In this document: positions 53,570 to 61,739 of the stretch, piece after piece
Position numbering within the stretch: the stretch's first letter is position 1
Layout of the letters: each line of letters opens with the position of its first letter
Origin: Fimadaptatus sp050946055
GTDB taxonomy: Bacteria; Bacillota; Clostridia; Christensenellales; Aristaeellaceae
Direction: 5' to 3'
NCBI GenBank assembly: GCA_050946055.1
Contig: JBMNUB010000002.1
Span: 97,338 to 161,337 of the forward strand
DNA length: 64,000 nt
Program-made: the position numbers and the translations under genes
Notes under the pieces: model-generated
What the model was told of the DNA's origin: nothing
Seen by the model: the letters and a program-made list of their open reading frames with translations, nothing else
Databases searched by the model: none

Positions 53570-53598
53570 TTGACATGCCATGGATGGTAGCATATAAT
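53570..53598 (+). promoter_or_regulatory. Consensus sigma-A promoter
   Basis: Perfect TTGACA (53570-53575), 17-bp spacer, perfect TATAAT (53593-53598). Confidence 0.93.
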
Positions 53599-53633
53599 GA
53601 TATCATCAAGAATGATCTGGGAGGCGTGTGCAT

Positions 53634-54398
53634 ATGAAGATGAAGCGGCTTGTGAGCGCGCTGCTGGCGGCATCACTGCTGGGCTGCGGCGCGGGCGCGC
53701 TGGCGGATGGATACAGGGACAGCGTGGACAAGGCCATAAGCGCCATTGAGGACGAGGGCGAGCGTCTGGATGCGCTGCTGGACATGAACGAATACATAGA
53801 CGGGCTGATAGCGGAGATGAGCCAGTCGCGCTACGACGTGCTTGAGCGCAACGACAAGGGCGAGGCCGTGGAGGCCATGCAGGAGCGCCTTGCAGAGCTT
53901 GGCTATTATGACGAGCGCGTGGACGGCAAGTTCGACAACGACACCGTGAAGTCGCTCAAGCAGTTCGAGAAGAAGAACGGGCTGGCAAACGACGGCGTAG
54001 CGTCGGCATATGATCAGGCGATACTGTTCTCCAGCGGCGCGATAAACAGCGAGGGCGAGCGCGCGGGCGGCAAGGCGGACGGCGCGGGCAGTCAGGATGC
54101 AAGCGAATACGAGGCGCTGGACTACGCCGTTTACGCGGAGGACACGGACGAATACGAGGGCCACAAGGTGCTGCTTGAGGGCGAGATAAAGCAGATGATG
54201 GACGGCGCTGTGCGCGTGGAAGTGGATGGCGGCGTGGTCTATGTGGACACAAGCGAGGCTGACATAGAGGGCATTACGGGCGGCGACAGCGTGACCATAC
54301 TGGCCGTGCTGGCGGGCGAATATGAGTACACCAATCTGGCTGGCAAAGAGAAGATTATACCCGCAGCCAAGGCGGATTCCATAGAGAAGAACGACTAA
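53634..54398 (+). CDS. Exported peptidoglycan-binding-domain protein
   Basis: 254 residues from ATG 53634, 9 nt after GGGAGG (GTG 53628 is too close). The signal sequence LVSALLAASLLGCGAGALA may be a lipoprotein signal (Cys at LLGC, not an ideal lipobox) or a type I signal cleaved after ALA. A peptidoglycan-binding unit (about 63-115) has GEAVEAMQERLAELGYY, FDNDTVKSLKQFEKKNGL. The C-terminal part (about 150-250) looks like a small OB-like barrel (HKVLLEGEIKQ, VRVEVDGGVVYVD). Driven by a very strong promoter. Confidence 0.8.
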   Translation: MKMKRLVSALLAASLLGCGAGALADGYRDSVDKAISAIEDEGERLDALLDMNEYIDGLIAEMSQSRYDVLERNDKGEAVEAMQERLAELGYYDERVDGKFDNDTVKSLKQFEKKNGLANDGVASAYDQAILFSSGAINSEGERAGGKADGAGSQDASEYEALDYAVYAEDTDEYEGHKVLLEGEIKQMMDGAVRVEVDGGVVYVDTSEADIEGITGGDSVTILAVLAGEYEYTNLAGKEKIIPAAKADSIEKND

Positions 54399-54481
54399 AC
54401 AGTCCAGCCGCTGCGGCATATGGCGATGGCCCGATGAACTGCGCGCAGCACGCTCACCGTTATGACGGATTATCGCTCCCA

Positions 54482-54742
54482 AGAGGGCTAGCGGCCCTCT
54501 CGACTTCAATCGCGCCCGGCGACATGTGCGGCGGGCGCGATTGATTTTGCCATGGGAAATGGAATTTGCCAGAGTTAAAATATCTGCCTTGCAGTTTCCA
54601 TGTACGTAAGCCTGCAGGATTCCGGCGAAAGCCGGCAGGTGTGGCAGCGGCGGTGGAGGTTCTCCCGCGCCATGCTTGTCAAAAGACTTTCTGATAAGCT
54701 GAGCGAGCGCCCGGATAAGCATTGCTTGTCCGGGCGCTCGCT
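54482..54742 (+). repeat. Dispersed structured element, copy C
   Basis: Hairpins: AGAGGGC/GCCCTCT (54482-54488 with 54494-54500); AATCGCGCCC/GGGCGCGATT (54508-54517 with 54533-54542) around GGCGACATGTGCGGC; CCTGC/GCAGG enclosing CCGGC-GAAA-GCCGG (54611-54639); GCTTGTCA/TGATAAGC (54674-54681 with 54692-54699); and a final 13-bp stem AGCGAGCGCCCGG/CCGGGCGCTCGCT (54702-54714 with 54730-54742). It shares the block TTAAAATATCTGCCTTGCAG and the following TTTCCA with copy A. It lies between two convergent genes. Confidence 0.7.
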
Positions 54743-54782
54743 GCTATTACGTAGCAAATGCACTCAGCGTGAGCGCGCCACA

Positions 54783-55676
54783 TCAACCCTTTATCGAGCC
54801 GACCATGACGCCCTTTACGAAGTAGCGCTGCAGGAAGGGGTACACGATCAGTATCGGCACGGTGGCCACGATTATCGTGCAGTACTTGACCAGCATGCGG
54901 AACTGCTCCTGCTGGCTCTGGCCGACCGAGCCGACCTGAGTCATGGAGGAGGTGTCGTTCTTGAGCAGTATCTCGCGCAGCACCAGCTGCAGCGGGTACT
55001 TTTCCTTGCTGGACAGGAATATCGAGGGATTGAACCAGTTGTTCCACCAGTACACCGCATAGAACAGCGCTATGACGGCTATGGTCGCCTGAGCCAGCGG
55101 GAAGAATATGCGCCAGAGTATGGTCCAGTCGTTGGCACCGTCCAGTCGCGCCGATTCCTCCAGGCTGTCGGGTATGCCCGCAAAGGCCGTGCGCATGACT
55201 ATCAGGTTCCATGTGTTGACCAGCACCGGCATGATTATTCCGGAATAGGTATCCAGCAGGTTCATGCTTTTGACCATCAGGTAGAAGGGTATGAGTCCGC
55301 CCGCGAAGTACATCGTGAAGGCGATCATCTTCATTATCTTGGCGTTCCAGTAGCAGTCCTTGCGGCTGAGTCCGTAGGCGGCCATGGTGGTTATGGCCAT
55401 GTTGAGGAAGGTACCTACGCCCAGATATATGAGAGTGTTGCGGAAGCCATTGGGTATGTTGGGGTTTTCCATGACCAGCTGATAGCCGCGCACGTTCCAC
55501 TCGCCCAAGGGCCATATCATTATGCCGCGCTGCATGTACAGAAGCACGGGGTCGCTTATCGACGATACCAGCACATACCAGAGGGGATATATGCAGATAA
55601 GGCACAGAATCGTCATGAATATGTAGTTAAATACCGCAAAGGCTTTTTCGCCGCGCGTTCTGAGTTCGTTTGCCAT
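54783..55676 (-). CDS. Sugar ABC transporter permease (LplC/YtcP type)
   Basis: 297 residues, minus strand, ATG after GGAGG. Six membrane helices and the EAA loop LEESARLDGANDWTILWRIF identify a carbohydrate-uptake (CUT1-like) inner-membrane permease. The opening GEKAFAVFNYIFMTILCLIC and the ending GVMVGSIKG are typical of the LplC/YtcP subgroup. It is the last gene of a three-gene importer operon and starts 16 bp after its partner permease. Confidence 0.92.
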   Translation of the reverse strand: MANELRTRGEKAFAVFNYIFMTILCLICIYPLWYVLVSSISDPVLLYMQRGIMIWPLGEWNVRGYQLVMENPNIPNGFRNTLIYLGVGTFLNMAITTMAAYGLSRKDCYWNAKIMKMIAFTMYFAGGLIPFYLMVKSMNLLDTYSGIIMPVLVNTWNLIVMRTAFAGIPDSLEESARLDGANDWTILWRIFFPLAQATIAVIALFYAVYWWNNWFNPSIFLSSKEKYPLQLVLREILLKNDTSSMTQVGSVGQSQQEQFRMLVKYCTIIVATVPILIVYPFLQRYFVKGVMVGSIKG

Positions 55677-55692
55677 GTCGCATATCCCTCCT

Positions 55693-57153
55693 TTACCACA
55701 GACTGTTCTCGGTCAGTATGGAGCTCATCTTGTTGGCGAATATGACCAGCAGGAAGTTGATGACCGAGTTGAAGAGGCTGACCGCGGTGGAGAAGCTGAA
55801 GTTGGCCTCCACTATGCCCTTGCGATAAACGTAAGTGGACACTACATCCGCAGTCTCATAAGTCAGGCCGTTGTACAGAAGGATTATCTTCTCGTAGCCA
55901 ACGCCCATCATGGAGCCTATGCGCAGTATGAGCAGTATGGATATCGTGGGCAGTATGCCGGGCAGGGTAACGTGTATGACCTGCTTGAACTTGCCCGCGC
56001 CGTCTATCGTAGCGGCCTCGTACTGCTCCTGATCTATGCCGGCAAGGGCGGAGAGATAGATTATCGAATCCCAGCCCAGCTTCTGCCATATCTCAGAGCC
56101 TACGTAAACAGTGCGGAAGTACTTGGAATCGCCCAGCAGATTCGCCGGCTCAGCCACGCCAAACAGGCGCTGTATCTCGCCGAACAGACCGGAGCTTGTG
56201 CAGAAATCGACCAATATACCGCACAGCACTACCAGCGATATGAAGTAGGGCATGTAGGTGATGGTCTGCACTACGCGCTTGAACTTTACATTGCGCATCT
56301 CGTTTAGCATCAGCGCCAGTATTATCGGGGCGGGGAAGCCAAACAGCAGATTGTAGAAGCTTATCAGCAGCGTGTTGCGTATCGTGCGCCATGCATAGGC
56401 GCTGCGGAAGAAGTCGCGGAACCACTGCAGGCCCACCCACTTGCTGCCGAATACGCCCTTTTTGGGAGAGAAGTCGTTGAAGGCGATGATTATGCCGTAC
56501 ATGGGGCCGTAGCACCAGACGAGGTAGAACAGCACGGCGGGCAGTATCATAAGGTATACCGGCCAATGGCGCTTGAAGTCGCGCGCGATTATCTGGCGGG
56601 TGGTAAGCACCTTGTAGCCGCCGGGTATGTTGGCGCTTGCATATATGCGATCCAGCTCCTGCCGGCGCAGCGTCATGGAGCGGGAGGACTTGTGGTATAT
56701 GACGACGCCTATGTTAAGCACCGCAAGCACCAGCCCCACATACCAGCCCGCGCCGAAGCTCAGCGCGTCGGCATTCAGCGCAAACTCGGCCTTGGCCTGA
56801 AACGTTATGTCAAAGCGCAGCATGGCTATGCATACGGCCATAAACAGCGAACTTATTATCGAATGGATGAACTTGTCCGGCATGAAGAGCGCAGACGCCA
56901 TGCCGTATATGCCAAATATCAGCGTACCTATGACCAGTGGATGCGGCACACCGGCGGATTTGCCCTGGGTGGCACCCATAAGCATGTCTATGCCGCTCAG
57001 TACAACGGGTTCTTCGGTCTTGTAGTGCTGCCCGGTTACCAGCGTCATAAACAGGCTGGCTATGGTCAGCAGGCATAGCGCGGCTATTACGAACCTGAGC
57101 TTATCCGTGGACGCAGTGCGCGCGCTGCCCTCGGGTCTGGATGCTACCGTCAT
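55693..57153 (-). CDS. Sugar ABC transporter permease (LplB type) with an extra N-terminal membrane domain
   Basis: 486 residues, minus strand. The C-terminal about 300 residues form a normal LplB-type permease: WPVYLMILPAVLFYLVWCYG, six helices, EAA loop QYEAATIDGAGKFKQVIHV and the end ANKMSSILTENSLW. Residues 1-185 are extra: four hydrophobic helices (about 20-40, 70-90, 95-112, 130-155) and a basic loop SSRSMTLRRQELDRIYAS before the permease part. Relatives are usually about 300-320 residues. The two parts may be a fusion with an unknown membrane protein. Pairs with the LplC-type permease downstream. Confidence 0.88.
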   Translation of the reverse strand: MTVASRPEGSARTASTDKLRFVIAALCLLTIASLFMTLVTGQHYKTEEPVVLSGIDMLMGATQGKSAGVPHPLVIGTLIFGIYGMASALFMPDKFIHSIISSLFMAVCIAMLRFDITFQAKAEFALNADALSFGAGWYVGLVLAVLNIGVVIYHKSSRSMTLRRQELDRIYASANIPGGYKVLTTRQIIARDFKRHWPVYLMILPAVLFYLVWCYGPMYGIIIAFNDFSPKKGVFGSKWVGLQWFRDFFRSAYAWRTIRNTLLISFYNLLFGFPAPIILALMLNEMRNVKFKRVVQTITYMPYFISLVVLCGILVDFCTSSGLFGEIQRLFGVAEPANLLGDSKYFRTVYVGSEIWQKLGWDSIIYLSALAGIDQEQYEAATIDGAGKFKQVIHVTLPGILPTISILLILRIGSMMGVGYEKIILLYNGLTYETADVVSTYVYRKGIVEANFSFSTAVSLFNSVINFLLVIFANKMSSILTENSLW

Positions 57154-57206
57154 GATGTATCAACTCCTGTCGCATGTCATATCGGAGCGCGTTGCTCCTG
57201 ATATGT

Positions 57207-57240
57207 TTTGCCGGGCGAAGGGAATCCCCCGCCCGGCAAA
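57207..57240. other. Intercistronic hairpin between binding-protein and permease genes
   Basis: TTTGCCGGGCG / CGCCCGGCAAA, an 11-bp stem, with no T-run on the transcribed strand. It may stabilise the upstream binding-protein mRNA, giving more binding protein than permease. Confidence 0.6.
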
Positions 57241-57271
57241 GTATCCGATGTCTTAGCGAATGACTTAATTA

Positions 57272-58876
57272 TCAGCGCGCCAGGTAGCGGTCGAGGGCAT
57301 CCTGCTTTATCTGGATGGCATCCTCTATGCCCTGAGACTGGATCTGCTCGACGAAGGCGTCGAAGTTCTCCAGAGACTCCTGACCCGTGATGAACTTGAA
57401 GGTCATTTCCTCGCGATAGGTGTCGATGTCGGTCATTATGCGGTTGAGCTCCTGAGTCTCATCGGCGGTCTCGGCGATCATGGGCATGTACCAGTCGGCT
57501 CCGTCCTGACCCCAAGCGCCTATGCACTGCCATACCTCGGGCTGCATCTCATAAGCGGTCGAGTCGCGCAGATAGCCCCAGTTGTGCAGCTTGAACAGCG
57601 GGTAAACGGTCCAGAAGTCCTTGTCGCTGCCCTTGGAGGTAACGCCGGTCTCCTCGTATATCCACTCCAGAGTCTCGTCGCCGTCGCCGGCATCGTTCCA
57701 CTTGTAGCTCACGCCCTCGGGGCCGTAGGAGCACAGGTCGCCGCCGCTCTGGCTGTACCAGTAGTCCTTCCAGCGGATGACGGTCTCAACTATGCCCTCA
57801 TCCACGGCGCGGGTGGTCAGCACGTCGTAGTCGGTGCGGACGATGGAGTCATACTGACGCAGATGAGTTACCTGCCCCTCGGTCAGGACGGGCATGCGCA
57901 CGGCGGTCAGCTTGTACTCGGGGTTGTTGTTCATGCCGGAAACCTTGGCCTGACCTATCTCGCCGTAAGCAGAGCCGAAAGCGCCGTAGGTGCCGTCAGC
58001 CATCTTGGCCTGATAGTCGGAGTCGGTTATGGTGGCGAAGTCGGGGTCGAGTATGCCGTCGGCATACCAGCCGTTGAGCAGGGTCAGGAAATCCTTGTAA
58101 CCGGGCTCCAGCGGGCCGTAGGTAGCGGTCTTGCCGTCCTTGGCAAACCAGCTGTATGCGGCATCATAGGTAGCGGCGAAGGCGTAGTTGGTGGCAACGC
58201 CGTACCACTTGGTTATGTTAAGACCCAGCTGGGTGCCGAACTGCTCCTTGAAGGTGCGCAGCATCTTGTCCCAATCGTCTATGGTCACCGGGACGTCCAG
58301 ACCGGCCTTGTCCAGCAGATCCTGACGTACCCACAGGCCGGACCACGGGCTGGAGGGAACGTAGTCCAGCATGTGCCACTTTATCATGGCGCCGGAGTCC
58401 ATTATGGAATCGACAGCTATCTCGTGATAGGTGTCGCGCAGGTACTTGAGGTTGGGGGCAAAGCCCTGCTCGTAGTACTCGCTGTAATCCAGATACACGC
58501 CGTCCTCAACGGCCTTCTCAACGCCGCCCTTGTAATCCGGCGGGGTGGAGAACATGTGGGGCAGATCGCCGGAAGCGCAGCGCAGGTTGAAGTTATCGGT
58601 CTCGGAGCCTACCGGCGGGTACACCCAGTCTACCTTGATGCCGGTGCGCTTTTCCATTTCCTTAAAGGTCTCGCAGTCGGCCAGCGTCTCCATAACGGTG
58701 GAGGAGAAGCCGCGCCATACCTGTATGGTGATGGGTTCGGAGGATATCGGCAGTTCGGTCAGGTCAGTTCCAAAGTGCTGGCGATGTATCGTGCCAAGCT
58801 CTTCGGCAAAAGCTACGCCGGACATCACCATCATGGTAGCCAGCAGCACGCAAAGGATCTTGGAAAACCGTTTCAT
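57272..58876 (-). CDS. Extracellular solute-binding protein of a sugar ABC importer
   Basis: 534 residues from the minus-strand ATG at 58876, 5 nt after GGAGGG. The signal peptide (FSKILCVLLATMMVMSGVAF, then AEE) lacks the Cys of a lipobox, although Firmicute binding proteins are usually lipoproteins. Family 1-like solute-binding features: ITIQVWRGFSSTVMETL, GIKVDWVYPPVG, CASGDLPHMFS, and VYLDYSEYYEQ. Together with the two permeases it forms an importer of the LplABC type; the ATPase is not encoded here and is probably a shared MsmX-like subunit. Oligosaccharide specificity is unknown; fucosylated sugars are suggested only by proximity to the GH29 gene. Confidence 0.9.
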   Translation of the reverse strand: MKRFSKILCVLLATMMVMSGVAFAEELGTIHRQHFGTDLTELPISSEPITIQVWRGFSSTVMETLADCETFKEMEKRTGIKVDWVYPPVGSETDNFNLRCASGDLPHMFSTPPDYKGGVEKAVEDGVYLDYSEYYEQGFAPNLKYLRDTYHEIAVDSIMDSGAMIKWHMLDYVPSSPWSGLWVRQDLLDKAGLDVPVTIDDWDKMLRTFKEQFGTQLGLNITKWYGVATNYAFAATYDAAYSWFAKDGKTATYGPLEPGYKDFLTLLNGWYADGILDPDFATITDSDYQAKMADGTYGAFGSAYGEIGQAKVSGMNNNPEYKLTAVRMPVLTEGQVTHLRQYDSIVRTDYDVLTTRAVDEGIVETVIRWKDYWYSQSGGDLCSYGPEGVSYKWNDAGDGDETLEWIYEETGVTSKGSDKDFWTVYPLFKLHNWGYLRDSTAYEMQPEVWQCIGAWGQDGADWYMPMIAETADETQELNRIMTDIDTYREEMTFKFITGQESLENFDAFVEQIQSQGIEDAIQIKQDALDRYLAR

Positions 58877-59283
58877 AATATCCCTCCTGCTTGTCGTTGT
58901 ACACACCGCAGCGACGCGCCGCAATCGGCACGCTTCAGAGTGCGGCCCTCTGCCTGACACAATGTTTAGCAGGCGTTAATATGATGCGAATCTACAAAAA
59001 CGCCAACTTGACGATATAGCAACCATTTGCGAACGAATACAAAATATTGCGGCACAAATTGGTCTATATATCCGAGCTGATAACATCGTGTCAGGTATTA
59101 TATTATTAATATACAGCAGAAACTCACATATGTAAATGAACTTATCGGCACGAGGGATGCATGTTTCGGCAAAGATGAGCAAAATAGAGTAAAAATGTAT
59201 TGAATCAAATGCACTGGCAAGTTAACGTGCGCATGCGCTAAAGGCGCCGGTAAAAAACATTTGCAAAAAAGCGGAAAAGGGTA
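58877..59283. other. AT-rich intergenic region
   Basis: Between the binding-protein gene (minus) and the tRNAs (plus). A minus-strand TATAAT is at 59102-59097 with no good -35, a candidate promoter for the ABC operon. No gene was seen. The composition is the most AT-rich in the window. Confidence 0.4.
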
Positions 59284-59313
59284 TTGACAGAATGCCCTCA
59301 TCGGTGCTATAAT
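59284..59313 (+). promoter_or_regulatory. tRNA promoter
   Basis: TTGACA (59284-59289), 18-bp spacer, TATAAT (59308-59313) with extended TG at 59305; 45 bp before the first tRNA. Confidence 0.9.
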
Positions 59314-59358
59314 AAACAAGCACGCACGAAAGTGATGCGAGCCGTAAGTAAGCCATCC

Positions 59359-59444
59359 GGAGAGATGTCCGAGCGGTTTATGGAGCTAGTCTTGAAAACT
59401 AGTGATGCTTAACGGCACCGGGGGTTCGAATCCCTCTCTCTCCG
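59359..59444 (+). tRNA. tRNA-Ser (anticodon TGA)
   Basis: Acceptor stem GGAGAGA / TCTCTCC, anticodon stem CTAGT / ACTAG with loop CTTGAAA (anticodon TGA at 59393-59395), a long variable arm typical of serine tRNAs, T-loop GTTCGAATC. The discriminator is G and CCA is not encoded. Confidence 0.97.
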
Positions 59445-59485
59445 CTTTACTTTTTCTGTGCGAAGCGCAATGTGTTTTTCGGCTT

Positions 59486-59577
59486 GGAGAAGTACCCAAG
59501 AGGCCGAAGGGGCTCCCCTGCTAAGGGAGTAGTGTGCGATAAGCGCAGCCCGGGTTCAAATCCCGGCTTCTCCGCCA
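59486..59577 (+). tRNA. tRNA-Ser (anticodon GCT)
   Basis: Acceptor GGAGAAG / CTTCTCC, anticodon stem CTCCC / GGGAG with loop CTGCTAA (anticodon GCT at 59520-59522), a long variable arm, T-loop GTTCAAATC. Discriminator G followed by an encoded CCA (59575-59577). Confidence 0.97.
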
Positions 59578-59580
59578 TTT

Positions 59581-59616
59581 AAGGACTGAAACAGATGTTT
59601 CAGTCCTTTTTATTTT
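59581..59616 (+). terminator. Terminator after the tRNA pair
   Basis: AAGGACTGAAAC / GTTTCAGTCCTT followed by a T-rich run. Confidence 0.92.
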
Positions 59617-60158
59617 AGACCATGTCAGGAAAAGGCGCAAAACGCGCCTGCTGCACAAATAAAAATCCCGGCGGCTGACACGCTGCTGCCAGTATACCAC
59701 AGGTTTCATTTTTCGTGGAGTCTGATTCTATGGCGTGGATATTTTGGGATTTACACCTTGCCATAATGTACAGACCAATCCATATCGGCACATATGCAGC
59801 TTTCCGATATAATCTAACCATGGCACCATTGCAGCGCTGCTGAAAGCTTGCTCAGTCGATATCGCGGTATAATGCGCGCCATGGGCATTATGAGCGCAAG
59901 CAGTGCGGACTTCGCGCGGCACGCGATACATGGGCAGCTGCACATCGATGCATATCCACCATTGCAATATATACCGCAAAAGCTAAACCATATCAGCGAG
60001 CAAAAGCCACATGAGCCGGAGCGCGGTTGCGCTTTGACAAACGCCGCGCGCGCAAATAGCAGTCAGGCAGCGTTTGAATCAGCGGCCGCGCGTACTTGCA
60101 TGGCCGCAGCGATATGATGCCACCCATAACAGACAACGCGCACATCAAAAGCCAACTG
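59617..60158 (+). other. Gene-free stretch
   Basis: No credible gene was found between the tRNA terminator and the DUF6442 promoter. Several CATAT- and GCGC-rich segments occur without a regular period. Confidence 0.4.
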
Positions 60159-60209
60159 TTGACAAGTAAACTTGGCAGGAGTATAATGTGCCTGTGACAA
60201 GAAAACTTG
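60159..60209 (+). promoter_or_regulatory. Promoter with paired palindromic operator
   Basis: Perfect TTGACA (60159-60164), 17-bp spacer, perfect TATAAT (60182-60187). CAAGTAAACTTG (60163-60174) overlaps the -35 and CAAGAAAACTTG (60198-60209) lies just after the -10; both are followed by GGCA. The XRE repressor encoded in the same operon is the likely ligand. Confidence 0.8.
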
Positions 60210-60226
60210 GCAAGGAGGTGCGGCGG

Positions 60227-60559
60227 ATGAACAGGGAAGATATACTGAAGCTTAGCCGCGCAGAAAGCAAAGGGCGTTGCGATGAGCGCGAGGCCGTAGC
60301 GATAGGCAACGCTTCGCGCGCGGGCATGCGCGTGGGCGCGCTTCTGTGCGTGGCGCTGGCGTTTGTGGGCGGGCTGATGCATGCTCCTGCGGTCGGGAAT
60401 ATCGGATGGGCGCTGTACTTTGCCATGCAGGGCAGCGGCAATATGGCGATGTTCCGGACATTGGGAGAGCGGCGCAGCCTTGTATGGGGCGCAGTGGAGC
60501 TTGCATTTGCTGTGGCGTTTGCTGCATTGGCCATAGCGGGGAGCGCAGCGAGGCCATGA
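60227..60559 (+). CDS. DUF6442-like small membrane protein
   Basis: 110 residues from ATG 60227, 8 nt after AAGGAGG. The N-terminal NREDILKLSRAESKGRCDER segment is typical of a clostridial DUF6442-type family that is paired with XRE regulators. Three hydrophobic helices follow (about 40-60, 62-78, 88-108). Its stop overlaps the start of the regulator gene (ATGA). Function unknown. Confidence 0.75.
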   Translation: MNREDILKLSRAESKGRCDEREAVAIGNASRAGMRVGALLCVALAFVGGLMHAPAVGNIGWALYFAMQGSGNMAMFRTLGERRSLVWGAVELAFAVAFAALAIAGSAARP

Positions 60560-60771
60560 ATGAAAAGCTGATACTGAAGAACAATATCAAGGAGGCAAGG
60601 GGCGCGAAAGGGCTGTCACAGCAGCAGCTGGCCGGCATGGTGGGCGTATCGCGCAACACGATAAGCTCTATCGAGACCGGCCAGTTCAATCCGACCGCGA
60701 AGCTGGCGCTCATACTGTGCATAGCGCTGGACAAAAAGTTTGAGGAATTATTCTATTTTGAGGAGCTTTGA
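60556..60771 (+). CDS. XRE-family transcriptional regulator
   Basis: 71 residues; ATG overlaps the preceding stop. A single Cro/C1-type helix-turn-helix: NNIKEARGAKGLSQQQLAGM, VGVSRNTISSIETGQFNPTA, then LILCIALDKKFEELFYFE. Length and pattern match the minimal XRE regulators that accompany small membrane proteins. It probably represses its own operon through the two CAAG-N4-CTTG sites upstream. Confidence 0.92.
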   Translation: MNEKLILKNNIKEARGAKGLSQQQLAGMVGVSRNTISSIETGQFNPTAKLALILCIALDKKFEELFYFEEL

Positions 60772-60790
60772 GAGAGCAGGTGAGCGAATT

Positions 60791-61045
60791 ATGGATGAGT
60801 AGACCATCGGCGTAGTCACTAAGGTGAGCAGGCAGTGGTACATCAAGGTAAACACCAAGCCCGTAAGGGGATTGGGTACGGATGGAGCAAAGCATCCGCA
60901 TGTGATAAGCATAAAGTATTCGGTAAATGGCAGGGAATATATAAAGCGAAAGTGGCTGGACGCATATCAGCCCGTGCCGCGCGTAGGCGACAGCGTGCGG
61001 ATAGCGTACTTAAAGGACAAGCCGTCAAAGGCCAGGGTGCTTTGA
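60791..61045 (+). pseudogene. Small conserved protein with an in-frame TAG near its start
   Basis: The body (from 60824) reads SRQWYIKVNTKPVRGLG, then HPHVISIKYSVNGREYIKRK and VGDSVRIAYLKDKPSKARVL. It matches a small Firmicute family, sometimes mislabelled as sugar ABC permease, whose members begin like MxxxTGVVTKVSxQWW. Here the expected start ATG 60791 (with AGGTGA upstream) gives M-D-E-stop (TAG at 60800-60802) and then TIGVVTKVSRQW in the same frame. Either the gene is broken by a point mutation or translation begins at GTG 60824, which has no ribosome site. Other genes here use TAG as a normal stop (lon), so recoding is unlikely. Confidence 0.6.
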
Positions 61046-61060
61046 CATGCGCAAATAGAT

Positions 61061-61117
61061 ATGCTCCCTCGCGTACTGCGCATTCGTGAATGGCGGGCGG
61101 TACAGAGGGAGCATTTT
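61061..61117 (+). terminator. Hairpin with T-run
   Basis: TGCTCCCTCGCGTAC / GTACAGAGGGAGCA followed by TTTT; ends the small plus-strand operon and faces thiW. Confidence 0.75.
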
Positions 61118-61192
61118 GCGCATATTCAACTATTTGTGGCAATCACAATGCGCGCGGTCGGTATCTTGCGACGCATATCGCATGCGGTAGTA

Positions 61193-61711
61193 TTACGCGC
61201 CCATGCGCGCGCATATGCTGCCCAGCACGCCGTTGCGCTTGAGCGCGTAGAGCAGCGCGCCCGATATGGCCGCGCCCGCCGCTGTGGATATCAGGAAGGG
61301 CATTATGTATGCATAGAACGCGACGCTGCCCGCAGTCACGCCCATGAACAGCGTGGCGATGGGGTAGGCCAGCAGACCGCCTATTATGCCCGTGCCGAAC
61401 ACCTCGGCCAGCAGCGTGGGCATTATGCCGCGCGTATAGTGATAGACCAGCCCGCACAGCAGCGCGCCGCACATGCTGCCCGGGAATGCCAGCAGGCTAC
61501 CCAGTCCCATGAGGTTGCGCAGCAGGCTGGCCACAAAGGCCACGCCCACGCCATACCACGGCCCCAGCAGCACCGCGCACAGCACGTTGACCATGTGCTG
61601 CACCGGCGCGCACTTGCTTCCGAACACCGGGAACGAGAACATGCTGCCGGCGACCGCCAGCGCGCAGAGTATGCCGGCTGTGGCCAGCTTGAGTATGTTG
61701 GAACGCTTCAT
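61193..61711 (-). CDS. thiW: ECF transporter substrate-binding component, ThiW family
   Basis: 172 residues from the minus-strand ATG at 61711, 9 nt after AAAGGAGAG. Five or six membrane helices; the SKCAPVQHMVNVLCAVLLGP, YGVGVAFVASLLRNL, LAFPGSMCGALLCGLVY and GTGIIGGLLAYPIATLFMG blocks are characteristic of ThiW, the S component predicted to take up the thiazole or another thiamine precursor. It needs shared EcfAA'T subunits encoded elsewhere. The leader upstream resembles a cobalamin riboswitch rather than a TPP one, so the transported molecule may be related to B12. Confidence 0.85.
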   Translation of the reverse strand: MKRSNILKLATAGILCALAVAGSMFSFPVFGSKCAPVQHMVNVLCAVLLGPWYGVGVAFVASLLRNLMGLGSLLAFPGSMCGALLCGLVYHYTRGIMPTLLAEVFGTGIIGGLLAYPIATLFMGVTAGSVAFYAYIMPFLISTAAGAAISGALLYALKRNGVLGSICARMGA

Positions 61712-61739
61712 AAATATCATCTCTCCTTTGCGATATAAA

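Noticed and set aside
60800..60802. TAG read as an amino acid (recoding)
   Set aside because: TAG ends normal genes in this window, for example lon, and nothing resembling pyrrolysine or suppressor machinery was seen.
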